The notes: generated by a model from the letters alone, not told the origin. Numbered from the stretch's first letter, positions 1-6,667 are shown. The stretch: DNA of 15,024 nt from DASRDS01 sp035652495 (GCA_035652495.1 DASRDS010000333.1:1-15024), one strand, 5' to 3'. Numbers and translations: made by a program.

Positions 1-1202
1 GCGATGCCGGAGGCGAGCCCGGAGTCCTGCGGCTCGACGTCGCTCATCGCCGCCATCAACACGGGGTTGAAGGCGAGGCCGCCGCCGATGCCGATCAGGA
101 TCATCGCGGGCAGGACGTCCGGCAAGAACGAACCGTGCACCGGCACACGCGCAAACCAGACGAGTGCGAGCGCGGCGACACCGAGACCGAAGGCAAGCGG
201 GCCGCGGAAGCCGTAGCGCATGACGAGCTTCGCGGAGATCCCGAGCGAGAACGCCATCATGATCACGTTCCCGGGCAGGAACGCGAGCCCGACCTTGAGC
301 GGTGAGTAGTGCAGCACGAGCTGCAGGTACAGCGCCGACAGGAAGAACAGCGCGAACATCGACGCGGCCCAGAGGATGCCGACGATGTTCGCGACCGACA
401 GGTTGCGGTGGCGGAAGATACGCAGAGGCATGAGCGGCGCCGTCGCGCGCGACTCCCACGCGACGAACGCGGCGGCGATCACGACCGCTGCGGCGAGCAG
501 CCCGAGCGTCTGCGCCGACGTCCAGCCGGCGGTGTTGCCGTTCACGATCGCGTAGACGGCGAGCACCATCGCGCCTGTGATCGCGACCGCACCCGGAACG
601 TCGACCCGCGACTTCTCGGCACCGGTGTCCACTGCGGGGAGCAGCGGTAGGCCCGCGGCGAGCACGGCGATCCCGATCGGCAGGTTGACGAGGAAGATCC
701 AGTGCCAGCCGACGAGGTCGGTGAGCACGCCGCCCGCCAGCACGCCGATGCTGCCGCCGCCGGACATCACGAAGCCGAAGACGCCCATCGCCTTCGCGCG
801 CTCAGACGGCTCGGTGAAGAGGACGACGATCAGCGAGAACGCGACGGCGGAGACGACGGCGCCGCCGACGCCCTGCACGGCGCGCGCTGCGATCAACATG
901 CCCTTCGTCGTCGAGAGCCCGCACACCAGGCTCGCGAGTGTGAAGGCCGCGGTGCCCGTCAGGAACAACCGCCGGTGGCCGAAGATGTCGCCGAAGCGGC
1001 CTGCGAGGAGCAGAAACCCGCCGAACGTGAGCATGTACGCGTTCACGACCCAGGCGAGCGACGTCTGCGAGAAGCCGAGATCGTTGCGGATCGACGGCAG
1101 CGCGACGTTCACCACGGTCGTGTCGACGACGATCATCAAGTCGCCGACGCACAGGATGATCAGTGCGAGCCAGCGTGTGCGTGCGCTCAGTTCGTGCGTC
1201 AT
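1..1202 (-). CDS. DHA2-type MFS drug exporter, partial (C-terminus off the left edge)
   Basis: An inner-membrane proton-driven multidrug efflux transporter of the EmrB/QacA (DHA2, normally 14-helix) family. The 400 visible residues start MTHELSARTRWLALIILCVG. Helix 1 carries the DHA2 signature (VDTTVVNVALPSI, about residues 26-38), followed by WVVNAYMLTFGG. The cytoplasmic motif A-like loop reads GRFGDIFGHRR (about residues 68-78), and a motif C-like glycine-rich helix (VMSGGGSIGVLAGGVL) follows. Full-length members have about 470-520 residues, so only the C-terminal part is missing. The ATG at 1202 is chosen because a strong Shine-Dalgarno (GAGAGGAG) lies just upstream. A perfect dyad sits directly before that, so a dedicated repressor is plausible, but no regulator gene is visible. 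Family call is firm; substrate unknown. Confidence 0.93.
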   Translation of the reverse strand, partial: MTHELSARTRWLALIILCVGDLMIVVDTTVVNVALPSIRNDLGFSQTSLAWVVNAYMLTFGGFLLLAGRFGDIFGHRRLFLTGTAAFTLASLVCGLSTTKGMLIAARAVQGVGGAVVSAVAFSLIVVLFTEPSERAKAMGVFGFVMSGGGSIGVLAGGVLTDLVGWHWIFLVNLPIGIAVLAAGLPLLPAVDTGAEKSRVDVPGAVAITGAMVLAVYAIVNGNTAGWTSAQTLGLLAAAVVIAAAFVAWESRATAPLMPLRIFRHRNLSVANIVGILWAASMFALFFLSALYLQLVLHYSPLKVGLAFLPGNVIMMAFSLGISAKLVMRYGFRGPLAFGLGVAALALVWFARVPVHGSFLPDVLPAMILIGIGGGLAFNPVLMAAMSDVEPQDSGLASGI

Positions 1203-1213
1203 CGGGTTCTCCT

Positions 1214-1243
1214 CTCGGTCGCCTTCCGACAGTACCGACCGAG
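1214..1243. promoter_or_regulatory. Operator-like dyad in the MFS leader
   Basis: CTCGGTCG (1214-1221) and CGACCGAG (1236-1243) form a perfect 8-bp inverted repeat with a 14-base centre. It lies about 12-40 bases upstream of the MFS start codon. On the minus strand a TANNNT hexamer (TACTGT, 1229-1234) sits inside the centre, so a dimeric repressor bound here would cover the likely -10 box and the start of the message. The geometry is typical of TetR/MarR-type control of exporters; the regulator identity is inference. Confidence 0.4.
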
Positions 1244-1283
1244 TGCCTGCCGGGAACTCATCGGTTTTGGTGCGATGTGCGTG

Positions 1284-1598
1284 CTAAGGCAGCGGAATGT
1301 CGGAGCGGCTGCGCGCCTCGCGCCGTTCTTCCTCGGTCAGCTCGGACTCACGCACGGGTGTGATCAGCGACCAGTGCCCGCCGACCGGGCACCGTTGGTA
1401 GCGCCACCAGCCGAGCCGAAGCGCCTTGAACGACATTCCCGGAAGCCAGAACGTCGTGAACAGGTGGCCCTGCCGGCAGCGGACGACGAGCTTGCCGGCG
1501 ATCGGGTAGCCGCGGAGCTTCATCGCCACCGGCTCGGCGACGATCGACGCGAGCCCGATCAGGAGCAGCCGACGCTTCTTGTTGCTCTTCTTTCGCAT
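1284..1598 (-). CDS. Small conserved protein with paired CxxGH motifs
   Basis: A 104-residue protein. The N-terminus is very basic (MRKKSNKKRR), followed by a short hydrophobic stretch (LLLIGLASIVAEPVA). Two metal-ligand-like motifs follow: CRQGHLF (about residues 41-47) and CPVGGHW (about 70-76), joined by a tryptophan/arginine-rich segment (KALRLGWWRYQR). The C-terminal 20 residues are charged. The CxxGH...CPVGGH pair suggests a small zinc-binding fold. The pattern resembles a conserved uncharacterised actinobacterial family, but I cannot name it. The purine-rich stretch is immediately next to the ATG, so the true start could differ. It reads toward the MFS gene with an 81-base gap that holds the MFS operator-like dyad, so co-transcription is uncertain. 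Function unknown. Confidence 0.75.
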   Translation of the reverse strand: MRKKSNKKRRLLLIGLASIVAEPVAMKLRGYPIAGKLVVRCRQGHLFTTFWLPGMSFKALRLGWWRYQRCPVGGHWSLITPVRESELTEEERREARSRSDIPLP

Positions 1599-1640
1599 CC
1601 TCTCAGTGTGCCCGTTCGACCAGATACGGGTTGCGGCAAG

Positions 1641-2066
1641 TCAGGAGCTGCCGGCGAACGATGGCAGCGGAGGCTGATAGTCCCACTTGCCGTTGAACTT
1701 CGCGTGTGACTCGGAGTAGCGCCCCCCGTCGAAGCACAGCTTGTCGGCGTTCCAGATCTGATTGCCGTGCTGTGCATTCGCGGGGTACTCGACGTTGAGC
1801 TCGTACTCCCAGCACCGTCCGGCTTTCTTGGTCGGCGGGCCGACGAGCCGCCGCACCTGCTGCTCGGTCATGCCGAAGATGAGCTTCCGCGAGTTCGCGT
1901 AGTACCGCTTGTCCGTCTTCCCGACGACGCGAGCACAAGCTCGTATGCCGGTACACGAGCCCGAGCCCGACGGCCTCGTCAGCAACACAACGACGACGGC
2001 GACCGCAGCGACCGCGACGAGCGAGATCAGTCCTCCCGCAAGCCGCCTTCTCGCGCGCGGCCCCAC
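1641..2066 (-). CDS. Membrane-anchored BamE/SmpA-like protein, third gene of ECF cassette 1
   Basis: 141 residues, starting with GTG directly after the stop codon of the preceding gene (TAG then GTG), so translation is probably coupled. The N-terminus GPRARRRL is basic and is followed by one hydrophobic helix (about residues 10-30, ISLVAVAAVAVVVVLL). The rest should lie outside the membrane. The core LIFGMTEQQVRRLVGPP resembles the SmpA/BamE motif (G-x-T-x-x-x-V-x-x-x-x-G-x-P). Cysteines at CWEY and LCFDG recur in the paralogue at 5143-5574, which also shares the GPRARRRL start. The BamE-like call rests on motif shape only. BamE itself belongs to outer-membrane assembly, and that role should not be transferred to a probable Gram-positive. 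A role in envelope sensing with the upstream sigma factor is inferred from context. Confidence 0.75.
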   Translation of the reverse strand: MGPRARRRLAGGLISLVAVAAVAVVVVLLTRPSGSGSCTGIRACARVVGKTDKRYYANSRKLIFGMTEQQVRRLVGPPTKKAGRCWEYELNVEYPANAQHGNQIWNADKLCFDGGRYSESHAKFNGKWDYQPPLPSFAGSS

Positions 2067-2660
2067 CTAATGCTGCTCGACCGGGATCACGACGGGGATC
2101 CAAAAAGTGCCGTCGGCTTCGGAAGGTCCCTGGCGGACGTTGATCCAGCCTGCGACTTCGATGCCTCCGATGCCGCCGCCCGGTACAGGGAGCGTCGCTC
2201 TGTAGTGGCCGCGCGGGCCGTATGCGCGGACGAGCAACGGGCCGGTTGATGCGCCGGTCCTGCTCTTCAAGACCACGAGAAAGTAAGAGCCAAATGTGAC
2301 GCCCGTCCCGGGGGGCTTGCCGGCTTCGCCGACGGTGAACGACACCGTGACACGAGGCAGGCCGAACGGCTCCTTCTTATTGAAATACAGGCCGGTCAGC
2401 CTCGCGACCAGCCGCGGCCGTGTCCACGTTGCTGCGCGGAACGGCGCCGGCGGGTTCTTCAACCCGACGAACTGCTGCACGCTCGAGTTGAACGCGAGTG
2501 CGGGCGCGGCTGCGATCGCTGCACCTATGAGGGCGGCTACGAGCAGCGGACGGATCGGTCGGTCTGTAGTGAGACGAGCTCGCCGGCGAACGTCGCGCCA
2601 ATCGCTGTCATCGGTGGGATCCGCAATCGCTTCGAAACGTTCGGCGAGGATGTCGGTCAT
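2067..2660 (-). CDS. Single-pass membrane protein coupled to ECF sigma, possible anti-sigma (cassette 1)
   Basis: 197 residues. The ATG overlaps the sigma factor stop codon (ATGA, 2657-2660). A short cytoplasmic N-terminus contains DSDWRDVRRRARL (about residues 18-30). One hydrophobic helix follows (about 38-57, LLVAALIGAAIAAAPALAF), then a roughly 140-residue outside domain rich in glycine, proline and beta-prone segments, without cysteine. The D-W-x-D-V-R-x-R-A motif recurs in the matching gene of cassette 2, although the outside domains are quite different. Position and topology suggest a membrane regulator of the sigma factor, but it lacks the HxxxCxxC zinc motif of classical ZAS anti-sigma factors. 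That role is inference. Confidence 0.75.
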   Translation of the reverse strand: MTDILAERFEAIADPTDDSDWRDVRRRARLTTDRPIRPLLVAALIGAAIAAAPALAFNSSVQQFVGLKNPPAPFRAATWTRPRLVARLTGLYFNKKEPFGLPRVTVSFTVGEAGKPPGTGVTFGSYFLVVLKSRTGASTGPLLVRAYGPRGHYRATLPVPGGGIGGIEVAGWINVRQGPSEADGTFWIPVVIPVEQH

Positions 2661-3118
2661 CCGGCCGCCTCTCTCGGTAGCTGCTCCAGGAGTGCTGTCC
2701 GAGCTTGTGTCAGCGTCGATGCGACGGTCTTCTCGGAGATGCCGAGCGCGTCTGCGATCTCGTGATACGAGAAGCCGGCGAAGTAGCGAAGGAACACAAC
2801 CAGACGCCGTTGCGGCGGGAGCGTCCTGATCGCCGCGGCAAGCTCCGAGTCTCGTTCCGGATCGAGGAACATCAGATCCTCCGGCAGCTCGACGGTCTCC
2901 CGTCTCCCCAGCTCTCGCAACGCCGCTCGATGCGCGATCTGCCAGACCCACGCCGGAAGCGACTCCTCTTGGCGAAGCTGGCCGCGTGCGCGCAATGCAG
3001 TCGCGAAGGCCTCCTGGACGATCTCTCCTGCGAGCTCGGCGCTGCCGACCACGGGCGCGAGCGCATTCCGAAACCCCACGTACCTCTCGCGATATAGGCG
3101 CTCGAGCGGGTCCATCAC
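2657..3118 (-). CDS. ECF RNA polymerase sigma factor (cassette 1)
   Basis: 153 residues, the usual size for an extracytoplasmic-function sigma factor. Region 2 runs from about residue 7 to 70 (ERLYRERYVGFRNALAPVVG, then EIVQEAFATAL and LPAWVWQIAHRAAL). Region 4 runs from about 98 to 145, with the helix-turn-helix in LRYFAGFSYHEIADALGISEKTVASTLTQAR. It directs core polymerase to a dedicated promoter set. GTG at 3118 and ATG at 3115 are alternative starts, and neither has a clear Shine-Dalgarno. It is transcribed away from the orphan gene at 3196, with only about 75 bases between them. The last bases overlap the next gene by ATGA. The closest visible relative is the sigma factor at 3906-4382. 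Target regulon unknown. Confidence 0.93.
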   Translation of the reverse strand: MMDPLERLYRERYVGFRNALAPVVGSAELAGEIVQEAFATALRARGQLRQEESLPAWVWQIAHRAALRELGRRETVELPEDLMFLDPERDSELAAAIRTLPPQRRLVVFLRYFAGFSYHEIADALGISEKTVASTLTQARTALLEQLPREAAG

Positions 3119-3141
3119 CGAGATAGAGCATCCAGCATCGC

Positions 3142-3169
3142 AAAACCCTCATCGGCGAATAAAGGTTTT
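3142..3169. promoter_or_regulatory. AAAACC-N16-GGTTTT dyad in the divergent intergenic region
   Basis: AAAACC at 3142-3147 and GGTTTT at 3164-3169 form a 6-bp inverted repeat with a 16-base spacer. It is the only AT-rich patch between the divergent sigma gene (start 3118) and the orphan membrane protein gene (start about 3196). ECF promoters are also bipartite with 16-17 base spacers and an AAC-containing -35 box. The site could therefore be a symmetric autoregulated promoter or a repressor operator. I could not find the same motif ahead of the other two sigma genes. Confidence 0.3.
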
Positions 3170-3195
3170 CGGGCCTGCGTGCCTCTCTCTTGGTG

Positions 3196-3780
3196 ATGGG
3201 CCACCGTGCCGCCGCGATCGTGACGCTCGTCTGCGCAGTTGGCTTCGTGGCGTCCGTGGCGCTTGGTGCTCGCGCCACTCACGTGATCAACTTCTCGACC
3301 GCTCCCGCCGCACCGCGTTCCGCCAAGTCGTCCTTTGCCCGCAACGTCCTCGGTGCTCCGAAAGGCTTGGAGCTCGCAAAGCTGCGGCGGCTCGGCGTCG
3401 AGGCATTCCCGGGCGAGACGATGCGACTGTTCGCAGCGCCGGTCGCGGGCGGCACGTTCTGCTTCGAGTGGGCGTACGAGGTCGGTGCAGGCAGTTGGAT
3501 CGCCGAGGAGAGCGGCTGCTCCGGCGTGCAGGCGAGGCCGCTGATGTCGAGCTACGACGACACGCGCGTCAGCATCGTCGCCGATCGACTGCTCGTCGGC
3601 GACGTCTCGGTGAAGCTGAGCAACAGCCAGGTCGTCGATCCGAGCCTGTTCTGGGTGACCGCTCCGATCAACGCGGGCTTCGTGCTCTATCAGCCGCCCA
3701 GCGGCCTCCACGTCGTGGAGGTCGACGCGCTCCAGCACGGCAAGGTCGTCGAGCGCGATCCGATCAGGCCAATTCCATGA
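3196..3780 (+). CDS. Orphan, N-terminally truncated paralogue of the cassette 2 membrane protein
   Basis: 194 residues from ATG 3196; TTG 3190 and GTG 3193 are in frame, with an in-frame stop at 3160. It begins directly with a hydrophobic signal/anchor helix (about residues 4-26). The rest aligns along its whole length with residues from about 59 onward of the protein at 4379-5140: VINFSTAPAAPRSA against IVDFWSAPAAPPSA, and YDDTRVSIVADR identical in both. Two cysteines (GTFCFEW and SGCSG) are shared and could form a disulfide outside the membrane. The cytoplasmic part with the DWxDVRxRA motif is absent, and no sigma gene precedes it on this strand. It is probably the remains of a duplicated cassette, though its 194-codon reading frame is intact, so it may still be made and exported. 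No Shine-Dalgarno is visible. Confidence 0.7.
   Translation: MGHRAAAIVTLVCAVGFVASVALGARATHVINFSTAPAAPRSAKSSFARNVLGAPKGLELAKLRRLGVEAFPGETMRLFAAPVAGGTFCFEWAYEVGAGSWIAEESGCSGVQARPLMSSYDDTRVSIVADRLLVGDVSVKLSNSQVVDPSLFWVTAPINAGFVLYQPPSGLHVVEVDALQHGKVVERDPIRPIP
3551..3587 (+). repeat. Near-identical 37-base block, orphan copy (partner 4893-4929)
   Basis: This stretch differs from 4893-4929 at two positions by eye and encodes the shared YDDTRVSIVAD segment. It is the best-conserved piece of the direct duplication between the orphan gene and the cassette 2 membrane protein gene. The two copies are 1,342 bases apart in the same orientation. Confidence 0.7.
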
Positions 3781-3783
3781 TCG

Positions 3784-3901
3784 ATGGGCAGCTCTCGGTG
3801 TGGTCGCAGCGATCGTCGTCGGGGTCCTCTCGCCGATGCGGTCGCGCGATCGCACCGGGTCGGCTGGACAGCAGGAGCATCGAGGCATGAGGATCGACTG
3901 A
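3784..3901 (+). pseudogene. Frame-broken remnant of the cassette third gene 5' end
   Basis: Immediately after the orphan gene's stop, the DNA reads TGATCGATGGGC, matching TGATCGTGGGCC at the equivalent junction of the intact cassette (5138-5149). About 17 bases are then missing relative to that copy. After that comes a GCTCTCG...GATCGTCGTCG stretch like the helix-coding part of the intact third gene. In the frame starting at 3785 it encodes a hydrophobic run, ALGVVAAIVVGVLS, comparable with the IVVAVIVVVV helix of the intact protein, but the ATG at 3784 is out of frame with it. That frame stops at 3899-3901, four bases before the next sigma factor. I read this as a decayed copy. Alternatively it could be a short unrelated membrane peptide. 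Confidence 0.4.
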
Positions 3902-3905
3902 GCTG

Positions 3906-4382
3906 ATGCCGGTCTCGAAGCAGGCGATCGAGGATCTCTATTGCACGCGGTACGAGGGCTTTTGGCGTGCGTTGGCGCCGATTGCCGGAAGCTACGAACT
4001 GGCGCGCGACGTCGTCCAGGAGGCCTTCGCTCGTGCGCTCGCGTCTCGGCGGCAGTGTCGGAGTGAGGTTTCGCTTCCAGCCTGGGTTTGGCGGATCGCC
4101 TGGCGCGTCGCGTTGGAGAGCCGCGACATCGGACGGGAAGTTCCGTTCGAGGAGGCGTTCGTCGCGACGCTCGTCGATCCGGCCGACGACCCGCAGCTCG
4201 AACGCGCTCTCGCTTCGCTCCCTGCGCGCAGGCGATTGATCTTCTTTCTTCGCTACTTCGCCGATTTCAGCTACGCCGAGATCGCGGAGGCATGTCAGAT
4301 CAGCGAAGGCACGGTTGCGGCCGCCCTCGCGCATGCGCGCGCCGAGCTCGCCGAGTCTCTTCGTGCCGAGGCAACTCGATGA
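3906..4382 (+). CDS. ECF RNA polymerase sigma factor (cassette 2)
   Basis: 158 residues. Region 2 covers about residues 9-75 (IEDLYCTRYEGFWRALAPIA, DVVQEAFARAL, LPAWVWRIAWRVAL). Region 4 covers about 101-150 (LPARRRLIFFLRYFADFSYAEIAEACQISEGTVAAALAHARAEL), with the DNA-binding helix-turn-helix at FSYAEIAEACQISEGTVAAAL. It is clearly paralogous to the sigma factor at 2657-3118, sharing SLPAWVW and FLRYFA-FSY-EIA. The start ATG follows the decayed remnant by four bases, and no strong Shine-Dalgarno is visible. It overlaps the next gene by ATGA, the same junction as in cassette 1. Its promoter is not obvious; it may be transcribed together with the orphan gene from the 3119-3195 region. Confidence 0.93.
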   Translation: MPVSKQAIEDLYCTRYEGFWRALAPIAGSYELARDVVQEAFARALASRRQCRSEVSLPAWVWRIAWRVALESRDIGREVPFEEAFVATLVDPADDPQLERALASLPARRRLIFFLRYFADFSYAEIAEACQISEGTVAAALAHARAELAESLRAEATR

Positions 4383-5140
4383 GCAAGAGGCCGCCTGAAG
4401 AGCCCGCACGCGTCGCGGTGCACGAGCTCGACCCGGAGCTGCGTGACCACCTGCTCGCACTCGACCAGCCCGTTTCGCAGCCGGACTGGAGCGACGTCAG
4501 GTTGCGTGCGGCCAAGGCGCACCCGCACAGGGCGCGCCGCGTCGCGCTCGCCGGAACGATCCTTTGCGTCGCTGCCGTAGGCGCGGCCTCTGCCATGGGA
4601 GCTCGGATCACCCACATCGTCGACTTCTGGTCCGCGCCCGCGGCACCGCCGTCTGCCGCGTCCGCGTTTACGGAGGGCGCTCTGTGGACGCGCGGGTTTC
4701 CGCGAGGCCTCGAGCTCGGGAAGACGCGACGGATCGCCGTCGATCCGTTTCGCGGTGAGTCGATGCGGCTGCTCGTCGCGCCGCTCGCACACGGCGGCTT
4801 CTGTTACGCGTGGGCGCTCAAGCCCGGCGTCCTCGGCACCTGGGTCGACGAGCTCGGAGGCTGTTCGCAGCGAGCCGAGCCGCTGAGTCTGGGCTACGAC
4901 GACACGCGAGTCAGCATCGTCGCGGATCGGGCGCGCGCCAATGGCGTTGCAGTGGAGCTGAGCAATGGACGCGTCGTGAAGCCCAGCCTTCGCTGGGTGT
5001 CCGCTCCCGTCAACGCCGGCTTCCTGCTGTATCAGCCACCGAACGGCCTCCACGTCGCCGGCGTCACCGCGCTTCTGAACGGCGACCCCGTCGAGCAGTA
5101 TCCGATCGGGCAAGCGAAGCTCGTTCTGCACGTGCGCTGA
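4379..5140 (+). CDS. Single-pass membrane protein coupled to ECF sigma, possible anti-sigma (cassette 2)
   Basis: 253 residues starting MSKRPPEEPARVAVHELDPE, with the ATG overlapping the sigma stop codon. The cytoplasmic N-terminus (about residues 1-58) holds PDWSDVRLRAAKAHPHRARR, whose D-W-x-D-V-R-x-R-A motif matches the cassette 1 partner. A hydrophobic helix (about 59-80) is followed by an outside domain of about 170 residues. That domain contains two cysteines (GGFCYAW and GGCSQ), a YDDTRVSIVADR segment and a LLYQPPNGLHVAGV segment. The orphan at 3196-3780 shares the outside domain but not the N-terminus. A role as membrane anti-sigma or sigma-linked sensor is inferred from translational coupling and topology. 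There is no classical ZAS zinc motif. Its stop precedes the next GTG by two bases. Confidence 0.78.
   Translation: MSKRPPEEPARVAVHELDPELRDHLLALDQPVSQPDWSDVRLRAAKAHPHRARRVALAGTILCVAAVGAASAMGARITHIVDFWSAPAAPPSAASAFTEGALWTRGFPRGLELGKTRRIAVDPFRGESMRLLVAPLAHGGFCYAWALKPGVLGTWVDELGGCSQRAEPLSLGYDDTRVSIVADRARANGVAVELSNGRVVKPSLRWVSAPVNAGFLLYQPPNGLHVAGVTALLNGDPVEQYPIGQAKLVLHVR
4893..4929 (+). repeat. Near-identical 37-base block, cassette 2 copy (partner 3551-3587)
   Basis: Partner of the block at 3551-3587, with two differences in 37 bases. Direct repeats of this length could support recombination that deletes the intervening sigma gene. Confidence 0.7.
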
Positions 5141-5142
5141 TC

Positions 5143-5574
5143 GTGGGCCCGCGCGCAAGGAGACGGCTCTCGTGGATCGTCGTCGCGGTGATCGTCGTCG
5201 TGGTCGCTGCGGGCGCGGTCCGGCACTTCACGCACTCGTCCGGCAACTCGAGTGCGGACAAGATCAAGATCGGAACGGAGAACCTCGGGATCTCATTCGG
5301 GGACACTCCGAAGCAGGTCGTGCGTCGCCTCGGACAGCCATCGCAGAAGCAGGCGGGCTGCTGGATCTACCGTGCGCCCGGCGGCAAGGTGAACGGGATC
5401 TTCGCGGGCTCGCTCACCGACGCGGTGCGGTTCTGCTTCGCATCGGGGATCGTCTCGGACATCAAGGACCACGATGTCGCGCACGTCATCGGCAAGCGCC
5501 ACATCCCGGCCGAATGGAGCCCGCCGATCTACGTGGCTCCGGCGTACGAGACCCCCAAGGGGCTTCAGTTTTAG
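5143..5574 (+). CDS. Membrane-anchored BamE/SmpA-like protein, third gene of ECF cassette 2
   Basis: 143 residues from GTG 5143, two bases after the previous stop. This start is chosen because it gives (V/M)GPRARRRLSW, matching the GPRARRRL start of the cassette 1 counterpart. A single helix (about residues 11-27, IVVAVIVVVVAAGAV) is followed by an outside domain. Its core, LGISFGDTPKQVVRRLGQPS (about 49-68), fits the BamE/SmpA pattern G-x-T-x-x-x-V-x-x-x-x-G-x-P. GCWIY and RFCFASG place two cysteines at the same points as in the cassette 1 protein. The C-terminus is proline-rich and diverged. Role unknown; coupling to a sigma/membrane-regulator pair suggests an envelope function. Confidence 0.75.
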   Translation: MGPRARRRLSWIVVAVIVVVVAAGAVRHFTHSSGNSSADKIKIGTENLGISFGDTPKQVVRRLGQPSQKQAGCWIYRAPGGKVNGIFAGSLTDAVRFCFASGIVSDIKDHDVAHVIGKRHIPAEWSPPIYVAPAYETPKGLQF

Positions 5575-5629
5575 AGCTCGACGCCAGCGGACGCAGCGAT
5601 TGGGCGTAGCTTCTCCGGCAGCTGTCGGC

Positions 5630-6667
5630 GTGCAGGCCCCACCGCGCGCGCGATCGTCATGGAGGCTCGCGTTCGCGCGCTTCCGCCGCGACCGCTGGTC
5701 GTTCGTCGCGGCCTGTGTGTTCGCCGTCATCCTCGTCGTCTCGCTCGCAGGCGGCGCGACGGCGAGCGCGCTGCTCGGCCACAACGGCACCGACATCTTT
5801 CCGTACGCCGCGAACTACAGCCTCAAGCCGGTCGGCCCGTGGACGCGCGTTCCCGCGACGCACAACTCGTACGGCTACGCGAACGGCGGTCTCGCGGCGC
5901 CCCCGAAGGGCGCTCCGACGACGCTCCTCATCTTCGGCGCGGATGGACCGCTCGGCCGCGACGAGTTCATCCGTGTCGTCGACGGCGGCAAGGCGTCCCT
6001 CGAGATCGCACTCGGCGGCGTGCTCGTCGCGTTGCTGATCGGCTTGCCGCTCGGCTGCGTGTCCGGCTACTTCGGCGGGCTCGCAGACACCTTCGTCACC
6101 CGCGTCACCGACACGGTGATGGCGTTTCCGCTCCTGCTCTTCCTGGTGTTCGCGAGCGTCAACCTCGACGCATCGCTGAAGCCGATCGGCGCCTGGGGGT
6201 CGATCATCCCCGAGGGGGTCGTGGCCGAGGCGGTCCTGATCGGCGTCTTCACCTCGTTCTATCCGACGCGGCTCGTGCGCGCGCGCCTGCTGACACTGCG
6301 GCAGGAGGAGTTCGTCGAGGCCGCCGAGATGGTCGGCGCGTCGCACTGGCGCATCCTCCGCTACCACCTGCTGCCCTACCTGCGGCCGATGCTGATCGTC
6401 TGGGCGGCGATCGCGACGGCGACGAACATCCTGCTCGAAGTCGGGCTCAGCTTCGTCGGCGCTGGTGTGCAGCCGGAGACGCCGACATGGGGATCGCTCC
6501 TTTCGACGACCTGGGGGACGATCTACCAGCCGCAGGTCTTCGACAAGACGCAGTTCACGGTCTGGCAGACCGTGTTTCCGACGGTCGCGATCCTGCTGTG
6601 TGTCGTCTCGCTCAACCAGCTCTCGGAGGGGTTGCGCCATGCGCTCGAGCCGGAGGGCGGGCGATGA
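5630..6667 (+). CDS. Dpp/Opp-type ABC transporter permease (DppC/OppC class)
   Basis: About 345 residues from GTG 5630; an in-frame TTG at 5600 would add ten residues, and neither has a strong Shine-Dalgarno. It is an inner-membrane permease half of a peptide/nickel-type importer. The N-terminus WRLAFARFRRDRWSFVAAC is the usual basic lead-in to helix 1. The periplasmic segment ends in GADGPLGRDEFIRVVDGG, the family's G-T/A-D-x-x-G-R-D motif. The EAA loop that contacts the ATPase reads EEFVEAAEMVGASHWRILRYHLLP. The loop between helices 1 and 2 is longer than typical. It overlaps the next permease by ATGA. The order C-class then B-class is reversed from the commonest layout, and no binding protein or ATPase lies nearby, so the substrate cannot be assigned. 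Confidence 0.9.
   Translation: MQAPPRARSSWRLAFARFRRDRWSFVAACVFAVILVVSLAGGATASALLGHNGTDIFPYAANYSLKPVGPWTRVPATHNSYGYANGGLAAPPKGAPTTLLIFGADGPLGRDEFIRVVDGGKASLEIALGGVLVALLIGLPLGCVSGYFGGLADTFVTRVTDTVMAFPLLLFLVFASVNLDASLKPIGAWGSIIPEGVVAEAVLIGVFTSFYPTRLVRARLLTLRQEEFVEAAEMVGASHWRILRYHLLPYLRPMLIVWAAIATATNILLEVGLSFVGAGVQPETPTWGSLLSTTWGTIYQPQVFDKTQFTVWQTVFPTVAILLCVVSLNQLSEGLRHALEPEGGR

Noticed and set aside
309..1709. Plus-strand open frames opposite the MFS gene
   Set aside because: They are Arg/His/Asp-rich antisense shadows; the minus-strand MFS reading has helices and signatures throughout.
3115..3888. Minus-strand frame over the orphan gene that could extend the cassette 1 transcript upstream
   Set aside because: Composition is that of an antisense shadow, and the plus-strand frame has clear protein similarity to 4379-5140.
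5657..6640. Long open frames antisense to, or out of frame with, the permease genes
   Set aside because: They are Arg/Asp/Glu-rich strings of low complexity produced by GC-rich third positions, without domains, while the permease frames carry full family motifs.
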